From the NCBI RefSeq assembly GCF_036894955.1, contig NZ_CP145905.1:627501-691500 (forward strand): a DNA stretch of 64,000 nt, read 5' to 3'. Under the pieces are notes generated by a model. It was not told the origin of the DNA. It did no database searches and saw only the letters and a program-made list of their open reading frames with translations. Shown here in pieces: positions 15,909-24,752 of this stretch. Origin of the DNA: Paenibacillus sp. KS-LC4 (lineage in GTDB: Bacteria > Bacillota > Bacilli > Paenibacillales > Paenibacillaceae). The position numbers were made by a program, and so were the translations under genes. Positions within the stretch are counted from its first letter, which is position 1, and each line of letters starts with the position of its first letter.

Positions 15909-17463
15909 TGAAGAGCATTTGGTCGAAAGCATGACAGCTAGCATATCCTGGGCAGAGGCTGGCATTACAACCGTGCTTTCCGCGTACTCCGGCAAACAGG
16001 CTCTTGAAGTGATGGACAAGAATCCCGTAGACATTGTGGTAACCGATGTTCGTATGCCAGGTATGAATGGGATTGAGCTGATCAAAGCGATTAAGGGAAA
16101 ATGGCCTCAAACGGAGTGTATGCTGCTTACCGGGCATGCGGAGTTTGAATTTGCCCGGCAAGGAGTGAAGCATAAGGCGTCTCATTATTTGCTCAAGCCG
16201 GTGAAGGACGTTGAGCTGATCGCTGCCGTTAAAGATGCGGTCCATACCGTGCTTATGGAACGAGAGAAAATGATGGCATTTGTGCAATCGCAAGCTATGG
16301 TTTATCGAAATTTGCCTATTTTACGTTCCAATTTATTGAACAATCTGATTCAAGGGCGATTGTGGCAAGAGCGGAAGCTGAATGAACAATTGCTCTTATA
16401 TAATGTTCAGATCGGGATCGGAGATACGATGTCGCTGATTCTTATTCGTATAGAGGATAATGATAAGCGGTATGGTCTATCGGATATGTCCATTATGGGG
16501 TATGCAGTTACTAATATCGTCGAGGAATTGCTGTCCGGCACCTATAAAAGCTGGAGCTGCGAGGATTTGTACGGCCATATCCTGTTCATTGTAAATCACG
16601 GAGCAGGGAGCTTGGAGGATCATTATTTGGAACAGATTGCAGACGAAATGCGGCGAATTGTCAATCAGCTGCTGCATTTAACCATTTCGGTTATTTTGTC
16701 GCCTGTGGGAACTTTTCCAGCCGATGTGGAGGAGCTTTATCAGCGCTGCGTCGCCACGGTTCGTTCGCAAATCGGTTATGACAATGACTTCGTCGTCCGT
16801 CTTGGCAAGGAAAATACGAAGCCCATGTCTCATATTGTCGCTTCACTATACTCGCCGCCGCTATTCCCGCATTTGCTTGAGGCGGGAAACTGGGTGGCTG
16901 CAAGAGAGAAGCTGGAGGAAGTGCTGCGTGAATGGAAGGTGAAATACAGCGGTTCAAACGAACATTTATTTGAAATATATTACTCGTTAAAATCAGCGTT
17001 TACTTACTTTGTGCATAAGAGCGGAAGGCTGCTTGCTGATTACCCCTTGCATGCATCGGCGGAGATCAAGAGTGTTGGCGAGCTTGAGTATTGGGCCACG
17101 AGCATGCTGGATACGCTGCACAATGAAATGAATACGGAACTGTCTGCATCCCGCCATTCAGTCGTGGCTCAAATTCATCAATTTGTACAAGAGCATCTAT
17201 CTGAGGACGTTTCGCTTCAGGCAATCGCCGATCACGTCTATATGCATCCAACCCATGTTTCCAAAGTGTTCAAGAGAGAAACAGGTGAGAACATATCAGA
17301 CTACCTGCTGCGATTGCGGATGGAAAAGGCCGTATTTTTGTTAAAGGACAGCAGATTTAAAATATACGAAGTTGCGAACCGTTTGGGATATAAAAATCCG
17401 CCCTATTTTATCAAGGTTTTTAAGGAGCATTTTGGCGTTACACCGCAAGAATTCAGAGAGTGA
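15886..17463 (+). CDS. YesN-type response regulator (REC + AraC DNA-binding domain)
   Basis: 525 residues. ATG 15886 follows GGGGAGG by eight bases; the TTG at 15880 is less likely. The receiver domain is ~1-120 with acidic residues DDEE (7-10), phospho-acceptor Asp54 in VTDVRMPG, and Lys in YLLKPVKD. A long middle region (~150-400) follows, then two AraC helix-turn-helix motifs (~425-525; VSLQAIADHVYMHPTHVSKV and IYEVANRLGYKNPPYFIKVF). It overlaps the kinase gene by 23 bases. It likely activates both divergent operons around 10.4 kb. Confidence 0.93.
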   Translation: MKLLIVDDEEHLVESMTASISWAEAGITTVLSAYSGKQALEVMDKNPVDIVVTDVRMPGMNGIELIKAIKGKWPQTECMLLTGHAEFEFARQGVKHKASHYLLKPVKDVELIAAVKDAVHTVLMEREKMMAFVQSQAMVYRNLPILRSNLLNNLIQGRLWQERKLNEQLLLYNVQIGIGDTMSLILIRIEDNDKRYGLSDMSIMGYAVTNIVEELLSGTYKSWSCEDLYGHILFIVNHGAGSLEDHYLEQIADEMRRIVNQLLHLTISVILSPVGTFPADVEELYQRCVATVRSQIGYDNDFVVRLGKENTKPMSHIVASLYSPPLFPHLLEAGNWVAAREKLEEVLREWKVKYSGSNEHLFEIYYSLKSAFTYFVHKSGRLLADYPLHASAEIKSVGELEYWATSMLDTLHNEMNTELSASRHSVVAQIHQFVQEHLSEDVSLQAIADHVYMHPTHVSKVFKRETGENISDYLLRLRMEKAVFLLKDSRFKIYEVANRLGYKNPPYFIKVFKEHFGVTPQEFRE

Positions 17464-17488
17464 TGTAATAAAAAGCCCGTGTATGATA

Positions 17489-18316
17489 TTAATTGAGATC
17501 GCGAAAACGCTGGGGAGTTATGGATTCTATTTTTCTGAAAGTAGATACAAAATGACTAGCATCCAAAAACCCTACCAAAGAGGCGACTGCCTTGACAGTG
17601 AGCTTTTTATCGTTTATCAGATACTCCTTGGCTTTCTGAATACGCAAGTGTATGAGGTATTGGTAAGGGCTCATCCCTGTTGTCGCTCTGAATAAGTAGT
17701 TCAATCGTTGTGAGCTGATTCCAGCATATTCTGCCAGTTGGAGCAATCCAATGGCGGGATTTGAATAGTTTTCTTCAAGAAACCGAATGAATGGCTTTAT
17801 TCTAACCGTATGCTGGGAAAAGGAACGTTGATTATCGACTTGTCCATATCGTTTCAGGTCCATCAGAAAGCGATACACAAAGGCCGAACCATCCAGCCCA
17901 TTGAAATCGAAGCCTTGTTTTGCCAAATGTCGACTCCTTTTATGCATTGTGGATAGTCGGGAGCTCGATTCCCAGCTAATCACCGTTGAGGTGGCCAAGC
18001 CGAGAGAAGAAACAATGAAAGGGACGAGGTTTCCATTGAATGTAATATACCAGGTAGACCAAGGATGTGTTTGGGTTACATAACGGTGCGGAGCATTAGG
18101 AGGCAGCAAAATTCCTTGATTTGGCGCTAGAGATAATATTTTTCCCGATATTTCAAATTCACCTTCTCCTTCGGTTGTCTGCAACCAATGATAGCAATGA
18201 TAACCCTGTGGTCGGACAAACTCATCCTGCCATTCATTCCATCCCATCGTTTCGACAAAAATAGGAAGCGTACGGTCCAAGGCTGTTACAAGCATTTGTT
18301 TCATGTAATGCTGCAT
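17489..18316 (-). CDS. AraC-family transcriptional regulator with cupin-type sensor
   Basis: 275 residues. The N-terminal half is a beta-rich cupin-like domain (EGEFEISGKILSLAPNQG, LLPPNAPHRY). The C-terminal AraC domain is ~175-275 (IGLLQLAEYAGISSQRLNYL, LTVKAVASLVGFLDASHFVS). It is convergent with the YesN gene, with only 25 bases between stops, so it is a separate unit. This is the sugar-sensing AraC layout; the target is unknown. The ATG at 18316 has a poor ribosome binding site, and Met5 is an alternative start. Confidence 0.88.
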   Translation of the reverse strand: MQHYMKQMLVTALDRTLPIFVETMGWNEWQDEFVRPQGYHCYHWLQTTEGEGEFEISGKILSLAPNQGILLPPNAPHRYVTQTHPWSTWYITFNGNLVPFIVSSLGLATSTVISWESSSRLSTMHKRSRHLAKQGFDFNGLDGSAFVYRFLMDLKRYGQVDNQRSFSQHTVRIKPFIRFLEENYSNPAIGLLQLAEYAGISSQRLNYLFRATTGMSPYQYLIHLRIQKAKEYLINDKKLTVKAVASLVGFLDASHFVSTFRKIESITPQRFRDLN

Positions 18317-18479
18317 TGAATCACTGCTTTCATTTTTTTATATTGTACTTTAATTATACCTGATTTCACTTCTGCCAGTCATCCTATACATAAGCATGTC
18401 ATCCTCTCTTGATACTCTGTGAAAGAATAGGTGAGGATTGGGATTGATCTTTTGAAGAAACGCATCGTGCATAGGTTTT

Positions 18480-18521
18480 GGGGCTATGATAGGCTGTGAG
18501 CAATTGACCTGTCATAGCCCC
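18480..18521 (-). terminator. Hairpin downstream of the GyrI-like gene
   Basis: GGGGCTATGATAGG pairs with CCTGTCATAGCCCC (one wobble), 19 bases past the minus-strand stop. It lacks a good T-run, so it may act as a factor-assisted terminator or RNA stabiliser. Confidence 0.55.
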
Positions 18522-18540
18522 ATTTGCGTGTTATCGGAAT

Positions 18541-18996
18541 TTATAGGGGTTTAACAGGTACACATATTTCGCAAAAATCATTCTCAAGCATATTACCGAT
18601 ATATCTTTCTAAAATCGGTTTATTGTCCATTTGGTATCCGCCGTTTTGTAAGTATGGAAAAATTTCATGCCATGCTCTTTGAATTGCTTCCGCTGTATGC
18701 TTGATTGTGCAAATCACATACGTTCCACCATCAAGCTGGCCCTCGCAAATGGAATCATCATCTGGATATTCCTTTGAAATGACAATACATGCATCATATC
18801 GACAGTTTTCCGATAGTGTTGTTTCAGGGTTATCTTGCGGCACCCCGAGCAGGATGGTTGATTCAGTAAGCAGATTTTTTCCAATGGCCCAATTTTTCAG
18901 CTTCTCCATGGCTTGAGAATTGGCAGGACCATATGGCCCAACCTGTCGCACATAGGCAATGCGGTATTTCGGCAAAGTTTCGATTTTAATATCCAT
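18541..18996 (-). CDS. GyrI-like small-molecule-binding domain protein
   Basis: 151 residues, a stand-alone GyrI/AraC effector-binding domain: MDIKIETLPKYRIAYVRQVG at the start, then YDACIVISKEY, GGTYVICTIKHTAEAIQRAW and a closing IGNMLENDFCEICVPVK strand. These domains bind hydrophobic small molecules or act as gyrase inhibitors (SbmC); this one has no DNA-binding domain. AAAGGAAAAAACA precedes the ATG. A 7-1-7 palindrome lies 78 bases upstream. Confidence 0.85.
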   Translation of the reverse strand: MDIKIETLPKYRIAYVRQVGPYGPANSQAMEKLKNWAIGKNLLTESTILLGVPQDNPETTLSENCRYDACIVISKEYPDDDSICEGQLDGGTYVICTIKHTAEAIQRAWHEIFPYLQNGGYQMDNKPILERYIGNMLENDFCEICVPVKPL

Positions 18997-19073
18997 TGTT
19001 TTTTCCTTTCGTAAATAGATTGGAATACAATTGGAATGCTATCATGCTATAAAATATTATTCATTATTTTTTT

Positions 19074-19090
19074 GGAATAATCATTATTCC
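19074..19090. promoter_or_regulatory. 7-1-7-style palindrome upstream of the GyrI-like gene
   Basis: GGAATAAT-C-ATTATTCC is a perfect palindrome. Its inner 15 bases match the Fur/PerR 7-1-7 layout (TGATAATnATTATCA) at 10 of 14 positions. It could be an operator for a Fur-family or other repressor. Confidence 0.45.
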
Positions 19091-19224
19091 TATTCAATAA
19101 TAAGGCAATCTAAACGCAGCTGACGGCTAAGATTAGCGGGATAAAGATTTGCCGAGGCAAATTTAAGGGAGGTGTCAGCTTCCCCTTAACTCAATACCTT
19201 TCGCTTTTATCGGTCTGATGAATT

Positions 19225-19319
19225 TCCTGCTATAATAGAATAAGCTTAACCAAACATCGTTATTTGGAGGCGGGGTTTAGAATATGGCAATCCTTACTTT
19301 TTTAAGGCGCATACTATGA
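19225..19319 (+). promoter_or_regulatory. Promoter and possible 11-codon leader peptide upstream of the GntR gene
   Basis: An extended -10 (TGCTATAAT, -10 at 19231-19236) is followed by GGAGG (19266-19270) and an ORF at 19284-19319 encoding MAILTFLRRIL. About 97 bases of untranslated leader then lead to the GntR gene. The layout would suit translation-coupled regulation, but spacing of the GGAGG is long (13 bases). The wider gap 18997-19416 otherwise shows only a short hairpin around 19166-19193 (TTAAGGGA/TCCCCTTAA). Confidence 0.4.
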
Positions 19320-19416
19320 GTATTTCTTACATAGATGATTTTATATATTTAAGTTATTGAATCACAACGAACGGAATGGCTGTCTATTTTTTAATAAGGA
19401 GTAAGTGAAATAGCTA

Positions 19417-20070
19417 ATGGATAATTTTAATTTTGCTTCAATTATGGGTGACCAAACGAATTCACTGCCAGAGCAAATAGCGAATCATATATTGAAAAAA
19501 ATATTTATAGGCGAATTAGTGCAAGGTGCTCGGCTGATTGAAACCAATATAGCGAAAGAATTGAATGTAAGTAACATTCCGGTTCGAGAGTCCTTCTATA
19601 TTTTGCAAAATACGGGTGTTGTGGAACGGCTGCCTAGAAAAGGCGTACATGTAAAGGCCATCTCCAAACAAGAGATGGATGATTATACCGATGCCTTAGT
19701 GGAGCTATTTAAACTAGGAATCGATTTTTCGAAATCAAAGTGGAACGAAGAAAAATATGCGCAGCTTAAGCAGTATTTGATCGGGGCGCAAGAGGCACTG
19801 CGGCAGAAAAATATTTTAGAATACGTTGTTAACGTTCATCGTTTATGCGGGTATGTATTTCAAGTGGCTGAAAATAAAGCATTTAGCAAGTTTTACTCGG
19901 ACATTACTTTTATTACAAATGCATACTCCCAAATGAAATGGGGAGATGTTGAAAGAACAAAAGGCCGTTACATTTACTTAGAAGAAATGGTCCATGCCAT
20001 CGTCCAAGCGGATTTTGAGAAGGCGAAGGAAGCTTTTGAAATTCTGACGAGACAATCCCTAAATATATAG
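19417..20070 (+). CDS. GntR-family regulator (FadR/FCD subfamily)
   Basis: 217 residues. The winged helix-turn-helix at ~18-82 contains IANHILKKIFIGELVQGARL, then ETNIAKELNVSNIPVRESFY and LQNTGVVERLPRKGVHV, the classic GntR signature. The C-terminal ~90-217 is an all-helical FCD-like effector domain. It is convergent with an SDR gene that may be a target. FCD regulators usually sense organic acids or sugar acids. AAGGAG lies upstream at a longer than ideal distance. Confidence 0.88.
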   Translation: MDNFNFASIMGDQTNSLPEQIANHILKKIFIGELVQGARLIETNIAKELNVSNIPVRESFYILQNTGVVERLPRKGVHVKAISKQEMDDYTDALVELFKLGIDFSKSKWNEEKYAQLKQYLIGAQEALRQKNILEYVVNVHRLCGYVFQVAENKAFSKFYSDITFITNAYSQMKWGDVERTKGRYIYLEEMVHAIVQADFEKAKEAFEILTRQSLNI

Positions 20071-20081
20071 AACGAAGTAAG

Positions 20082-20125
20082 AGAAAGAGACAGCCTCCAA
20101 AGTAAAGTGGGGACTGTCTCTTTCT
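20082..20125. terminator. Bidirectional terminator
   Basis: AGAAAGAGACAG and CTGTCTCTTTCT form a perfect 12-bp stem between convergent genes (GntR and SDR). Confidence 0.85.
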
Positions 20126-20135
20126 GCTCATTAGC

Positions 20136-20900
20136 TTAGTTGGCCATTACGCCGCCATCAACGATCAATTCTGTACCGGTGATAAACTTCGATTCATCCG
20201 ATGCAAGGAAAAGGGACGCATAGGCGATATCAATAGGATCACCAAAGTGGCCTAGTGGTGTTTTATTCAAGTAGTATTGTTTTGCTGCTTTCATGTCTTC
20301 TGTTTCCAGAACGGCAGACATTGGCGTTCTAATTTGACCAGGACAAACAACGTTTGATCGTACATGATCTTTGCCATAGTCTACAGCAATATTTTTAGAC
20401 ATGCCGATTAACCCCGCCTTAGCAGCCCCATAGCCTGTACCGCCTTGTCCACCAACTAGTCCGCCGATAGAGGAAATGGTTACGATTGAACCGCCGCCAT
20501 CTTTAATCATTTCAGGAATGGCATATTTGCTTCCTAAAAATGCTCCTTTTAAGTTAATCGCTAAAAGCTTATCCCACTCATCTGGATCATGGTCGGCAGC
20601 CTTCGCGATGAACGGACCAGCAACTCCTGCCGTATTCACTAAGACGTTTACTTTGCCGTAGGTTTCAACGGCTGTTTTGACAGCAACCTGCCAATCTTCA
20701 GGAGAAGAAATATTTAGTTTAACAGCGATCGCATCTCCACCGTTAGCATTAATATCATCAATGACAGCTTGAAGACCTTGTACGTTCATATCACCGCCAA
20801 TTACTTTGGCGCCTTCTTTTGCAAATAAGCGAGCTTGCTCAGCTCCCATACCGCTGCCTGCTCCAGTAATAATCGCAACTTTGCCTGATAATCTTCCCAT
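20136..20900 (-). CDS. Short-chain dehydrogenase/reductase, classical type
   Basis: 254 residues from the ATG at 20900, which follows GGAGGCGTTCTC; the 22 extra N-terminal residues of the long frame are rejected. Motifs: TGAGSGMG (12-19), NTAG (89-92), catalytic Ser in TISSIGG (~143-144), and YGAAK (Tyr157, Lys161). The C-terminus is FITGTELIVDGGVMAN. It is NAD(P)-dependent; the substrate cannot be read from the sequence, but polyols, sugars or hydroxysteroids are usual for such sequences. A second SDR gene lies upstream in the same direction with a large palindrome between them. Confidence 0.9.
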   Translation of the reverse strand: MGRLSGKVAIITGAGSGMGAEQARLFAKEGAKVIGGDMNVQGLQAVIDDINANGGDAIAVKLNISSPEDWQVAVKTAVETYGKVNVLVNTAGVAGPFIAKAADHDPDEWDKLLAINLKGAFLGSKYAIPEMIKDGGGSIVTISSIGGLVGGQGGTGYGAAKAGLIGMSKNIAVDYGKDHVRSNVVCPGQIRTPMSAVLETEDMKAAKQYYLNKTPLGHFGDPIDIAYASLFLASDESKFITGTELIVDGGVMAN

Positions 20901-20934
20901 GAGAACGCCTCCATTAGTGTAATAAGCATCATCA

Positions 20935-20986
20935 AATAATATATAATATATAATCACGCTACTCACATTATATATTATATATTATT
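20935..20986. repeat. Perfect 20-bp AT-only inverted repeat between two SDR genes
   Basis: AATAATATATAATATATAAT (20935-20954) and its exact complement (20967-20986) flank a 12-base spacer. It sits between the start of the downstream SDR gene (20900) and the stop of the upstream one (21018). It could be an operator, a cruciform-prone site, or a processed RNA stem. No long T-run follows, so a classical terminator is less likely. Confidence 0.9.
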
Positions 20987-21017
20987 AAGTGTCCAATAAT
21001 GGAGTGAATTATTGAAC

Positions 21018-21782
21018 TTACAGATGAGATCCTCCGCTTGCATCAATGAGTTGCCCTGTTATCCAACGGCTGTCCGCTGAGGCGAGAAAGGCAGCGATAT
21101 CCGCAACATCCTCTGGCTCACCCCATCTTTTGAAGGTAGAGAGGGCAGCGGCCATTTTTTGTCCATGGGGATCTTGCAGCGTTCCAGCATTCATTTCTGT
21201 ATTAATAATGCCCGGCTGGATGGCATTCACCGTAATATAACGGCTGCCAAGCTGCTTAGCCAAGGCAAGCGTTAGAGTATCTATCGCCCCCTTCGACATG
21301 CTGTAGGTGAAAACACTAGGTGAGGCCACACGTGTAACAAAAGATGAGATATTGATAATGCGCCCTCCATCCTTAAGGCGTGGCAAGGCTTGCTGGGTAA
21401 CAAATAGCGGTGCTTTAACATTCATGCTCATGACCTCATCAAAGGATTGCTCGGTTGTCTCCTCTATGTTTAAGATTTGGCCCATTCCAGCATTATTAAC
21501 AAGAATATCAAAACGATTATCGCCTGTACGTTGTAGAAGCTCCTCATCCAATAACGCATATAAATCATGAATACCGTTAAGGGTTCTAAGGTCAGCACCA
21601 ATTGCCAATGCGCTGCCTCCATTTTGCTCAATCTGTTGAACGACTTGCTTCGCGGCCAGCTGTTTGCTTCCATAATGTACGGCGACGATTGCACCCTCCT
21701 GTGCCAGACGCAGCGCAATGCCACGACCGATCCCCCGGCTTGCGCCAGTTACTAAAGCGATTTTACCCGTCAATTGACCCAT
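21018..21782 (-). CDS. Short-chain dehydrogenase/reductase (3-oxoacyl-ACP reductase-like)
   Basis: 254 residues from the ATG at 21782, which follows GAGGAG by eight bases; nine upstream residues are rejected. Motifs: TGASRGIG (12-19), NNAG (96-99), Ser146 in INISSF, Tyr160 and Lys164 in YSMSK, and C-terminal WITGQLIDASGG. FabG-like SDRs of this sort act on varied ketones or sugars, so specificity is open. It may be cotranscribed with the SDR gene at 20136-20900. Confidence 0.9.
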   Translation of the reverse strand: MGQLTGKIALVTGASRGIGRGIALRLAQEGAIVAVHYGSKQLAAKQVVQQIEQNGGSALAIGADLRTLNGIHDLYALLDEELLQRTGDNRFDILVNNAGMGQILNIEETTEQSFDEVMSMNVKAPLFVTQQALPRLKDGGRIINISSFVTRVASPSVFTYSMSKGAIDTLTLALAKQLGSRYITVNAIQPGIINTEMNAGTLQDPHGQKMAAALSTFKRWGEPEDVADIAAFLASADSRWITGQLIDASGGSHL

Positions 21783-22024
21783 ATCCTCATCTCCTCGTAT
21801 AGAATTCATGGTTAGTTATATCACATAGTGGGTTTTGAAATATTGCTCTCTTATTCCCGAAGCTATCCGAGTTAAAAAAAACACTAGTGAAAGAGAATAA
21901 ATAATATAAGATAAGAGTGTAGCTATATTAGTCGTTGGTGGCTCGTGCAAACTTTAAATCGTTATTTAAATAAAATAAAATCGGGGAATGCGCTTTTTTA
22001 AGTCACAGCAGGAGGTAACCGAAT

Positions 22025-23665
22025 TTGAATGAGGTCGAAGGATCACTACATACCGAGTGGCTCGCTCAATGGGAGTCAACTCATCCCTTAAACGATAAAT
22101 GGGTGACGGTTGGCGAAGTTCACTATATTTCCTTGCATACGTTTATACTCGTGACAGATGGACAAGCGATCTGGAATATGAATGGAGAAAAGGTTCATGT
22201 TGCGTTTGGTCATTTGATTGCGATAGAAGAAAATTCATTCATCGAGGTTTTGGACGGCGGCAATTTGGACCTGTCAGGCTGGGAGATTCAATTCCATACG
22301 TATGCCCTGTTCCATAAACAACGAGAAATCATGAAATTTGAATGGCATGTGCCGACAGGGAACACCTATCAAATTACGCAATTAACGGGTGGGGCAGTAG
22401 CGGGCATCTGTCATCACATAAGCGAGCTAGCTTCCCGTGATGGGAATGAAGCGATGATTGGCAGCCAGCATTTTATTTACGGATTATTGAAGCATCTTTA
22501 TCAGAAGCAGCCGAGTGGCAGACAGACTACCGAACAGGGAATGCAGCGATCTATCGTCTACATGCAGGAGCATTATGATGAGATCATTACACGCAAGCAA
22601 TTAGCGGAAATGGCTGGAATAAGCCAGTGGCATTATTCTCGAAAATTCAGCGAGCGATATGGCAGGCCACCTTTGGATTATTTGGCGAATTATCGAGTCT
22701 ACCGCGCACAGGAAGAGCTGTTATTGACCTCCGCGAAGACCTACGAAATTGCTAAAAAGGTGGGCTTTGAGGATGCTCATTATTTTAGCCGCCGCTTCAA
22801 GCAGCTTGCTGGAGTGCCGCCAAGACTTTACGCGCAGACCATACATCAGAGAAAAATCGTATCCCTTTCTCCGCTTTATGCGGAGGTTCTAATTGCATTA
22901 GGGGTCATCCCTCATGCTGTTGTGTTCATTCCTGTGCTTTTGCCGCAGCATCAACGACAACTATTTTCCTCGCATCAGATTCGACTGCTGGAAGCTTCGC
23001 AAAATGGTCTTGATTTGCCATTCATTCAACAGGCGCAGCCGGAATTAATGGTCGGCCGTTATTTAACAGAGGATATGAAGCGGCAGCTTCGTACAATTGC
23101 GCCTGTCATCACAGGCCTTACAGCAGATTTATCTATCCTGATTGATCAGTTCGCAGCTATTTTCGGCAAACAAGAAGCAGCAGCAAAGTGCCATGATCAG
23201 ATGAACGATGAGGTGGAGGCGGCACGCAACCAATTACATTCGATCATCCGATCGGGAGCCACGGTTATGGTTCTGCGAGTAGAGCCTATTGGGTATCGCT
23301 ATTTGGGAGAAAATTCAAGCAGAGTATCCCAATTGCTGTATGAAAAATTAGGTTTGACCCTTCCAGAGCCGTTAAAATCGGGAAAAGCATGGTTTAACCC
23401 GTGCTCGATTGACCAATTGTATAGTGCTAATCCCGATTATCTATTTGTGGAGAAACGTGTGATAGAGCATTATAGTGTGGATGAAAATATGGAAAAATTA
23501 ATGGATAGCTACCAGTGGCGAAATTTGAAGGCGGTAAAAAATAACCGGATCTGCTATGTGGATACCAGCCTTTGGGTCGATGGCTTTGGCTTCACTGGAC
23601 ATGCGCTCGTATTAAAGCAAATCGTAAGCCACTTATTGGATGGAAAAAGTAATGGAGCACAATAA
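22025..23665 (+). CDS. AraC-family regulator fused to a siderophore-binding domain (Btr-like), cassette 1
   Basis: 546 residues from a TTG start eight bases after AGGAGGT. Three parts: an N-terminal cupin-like domain (~1-165), an AraC DNA-binding domain (~173-270; ITRKQLAEMAGISQWHYSRK and YEIAKKVGFEDAHYFSRRFK), and a C-terminal FecB/FepB-type periplasmic-binding fold without signal peptide (~277-546; EVLIALGVIPHAVVF, AQPELMVGRYL, VLRVEPIGYRYLGENSS). This is the architecture of Bacillus Btr, which binds an iron-siderophore in the cytoplasm and activates its uptake genes. Its binding domain resembles the lipoprotein encoded next (shared VLRVE..RYRYLG-like segment and LKAVKNN motif), so both probably bind the same ligand. 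Confidence 0.93.
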   Translation: MNEVEGSLHTEWLAQWESTHPLNDKWVTVGEVHYISLHTFILVTDGQAIWNMNGEKVHVAFGHLIAIEENSFIEVLDGGNLDLSGWEIQFHTYALFHKQREIMKFEWHVPTGNTYQITQLTGGAVAGICHHISELASRDGNEAMIGSQHFIYGLLKHLYQKQPSGRQTTEQGMQRSIVYMQEHYDEIITRKQLAEMAGISQWHYSRKFSERYGRPPLDYLANYRVYRAQEELLLTSAKTYEIAKKVGFEDAHYFSRRFKQLAGVPPRLYAQTIHQRKIVSLSPLYAEVLIALGVIPHAVVFIPVLLPQHQRQLFSSHQIRLLEASQNGLDLPFIQQAQPELMVGRYLTEDMKRQLRTIAPVITGLTADLSILIDQFAAIFGKQEAAAKCHDQMNDEVEAARNQLHSIIRSGATVMVLRVEPIGYRYLGENSSRVSQLLYEKLGLTLPEPLKSGKAWFNPCSIDQLYSANPDYLFVEKRVIEHYSVDENMEKLMDSYQWRNLKAVKNNRICYVDTSLWVDGFGFTGHALVLKQIVSHLLDGKSNGAQ

Positions 23666-23727
23666 TCCACCTCTATACGCACTTTTTGCTATGGAAGGAT
23701 ATCTTCTCATTTGATAATCTTTGATAG

Positions 23728-23742
23728 TGATAATTATTATCA
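23728..23742 (+). promoter_or_regulatory. Fur box upstream of siderophore-binding gene, cassette 1
   Basis: TGATAAT-T-ATTATCA is a perfect match to the 7-1-7 Fur consensus, 20 bases before the gene start. Iron-dependent repression is expected. Confidence 0.88.
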
Positions 23743-23762
23743 ATATGAGGAGAGAGGCAATA

Positions 23763-24752
23763 ATGTCGAAACGATTAATGAAGGGGTTAGGTGTTGTGCT
23801 GTTGGCACTCAGTTTCATGCTAGCTGCCTGCTCCAATTCAACGAATACGAAAGAAGAAGCTGCTGTAGAGGCACAAGAAAGCGATGCGATTAAAGAAACG
23901 ACTAAAGTGGTGCAGGATATGTTTGGCGAGGTGACTATTCCGGCCGAGTCGAAAAATATGCTCGTGACGAGCTCCATCTATGCCGAATATTTGATCGAGA
24001 TGGGAATTACGCCGCAAATGGTCGTCGTAGTTCCAGAGATTGAGCCAGCGTATCGTGCTTCCTACTTTGAGGAGCATGGCGTCAAAATGATCGAGGGCGT
24101 GCAGTACCAGTACAACTATGAACAGCTGCTCAGCTTAGCACCGGATCTCATCATTGCACGGGGAGCAGGCATGGAGCAGAAGGAATACGATGAGCTGTCC
24201 AAGGTTGCGCCAACCGTATCCATCGACTCAAACAGCGAAATGGAAGATGCCATGCCCAAATTGGCAGAGCTTTTCAATAAGAAAGCAGAAACCGAAAAAA
24301 TATTAAAGGAATTTGATGAAAAAGCACAAAAGGCCAAGCAAAAAATGGAACAGGCGCTCGGCAACAAAACGGTGCTCGTCCTTCGTGTAGAGCATAACCG
24401 ATACCGGTACTTGGGCGCGCAGGCGGGTGACAGCAGCAGGTTTTTCTATCAAACCCTTGGATTGAATATACCTGATATTTTGAAAGATTCAAAAGACTGG
24501 TTTACACCATTTTCATTAGAAATGTTGCCTGATATTAACCCTGATTACGTCTTTCTTGAGCAAAGGATTTTAAAAGATTATGACACGGCGGACTCAATGA
24601 AAAATTTGGAGAACAGCAGTCTATGGAATAACCTGAACGCGGTTAAAAATAATCATGTATTCCCACTCAACACGAATGACTTTGTGCAAGGTACGGGTCC
24701 TATTGGCTCAGGCCTGCTCATGGATTATATCGTAGAAAGGCTGGTTCCTTAA
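23763..24752 (+). CDS. Ferric-siderophore-binding lipoprotein, cassette 1
   Basis: 329 residues from the ATG at 23763 after GGAGAGAGG; the longer frame start lies inside the Fur box and is rejected. Lipobox FMLAAC puts Cys at 23. It has an FecB-type bilobal fold with YAEYLIEMGITPQMVVVVP, APDLIIARG, KVAPTV and, at the end, LNAVKNNHVFPL. It captures iron-siderophore outside the membrane for an ABC permease that is not in the window. It lies between its Btr-like regulator and a flavin reductase whose ATG immediately follows this stop codon. Confidence 0.93.
   Translation: MSKRLMKGLGVVLLALSFMLAACSNSTNTKEEAAVEAQESDAIKETTKVVQDMFGEVTIPAESKNMLVTSSIYAEYLIEMGITPQMVVVVPEIEPAYRASYFEEHGVKMIEGVQYQYNYEQLLSLAPDLIIARGAGMEQKEYDELSKVAPTVSIDSNSEMEDAMPKLAELFNKKAETEKILKEFDEKAQKAKQKMEQALGNKTVLVLRVEHNRYRYLGAQAGDSSRFFYQTLGLNIPDILKDSKDWFTPFSLEMLPDINPDYVFLEQRILKDYDTADSMKNLENSSLWNNLNAVKNNHVFPLNTNDFVQGTGPIGSGLLMDYIVERLVP

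Noticed and set aside
17372..17695. Plus-strand ORF bridging the YesN and AraC gene ends
   Set aside because: It overlaps two well-supported convergent genes in the wrong frame.
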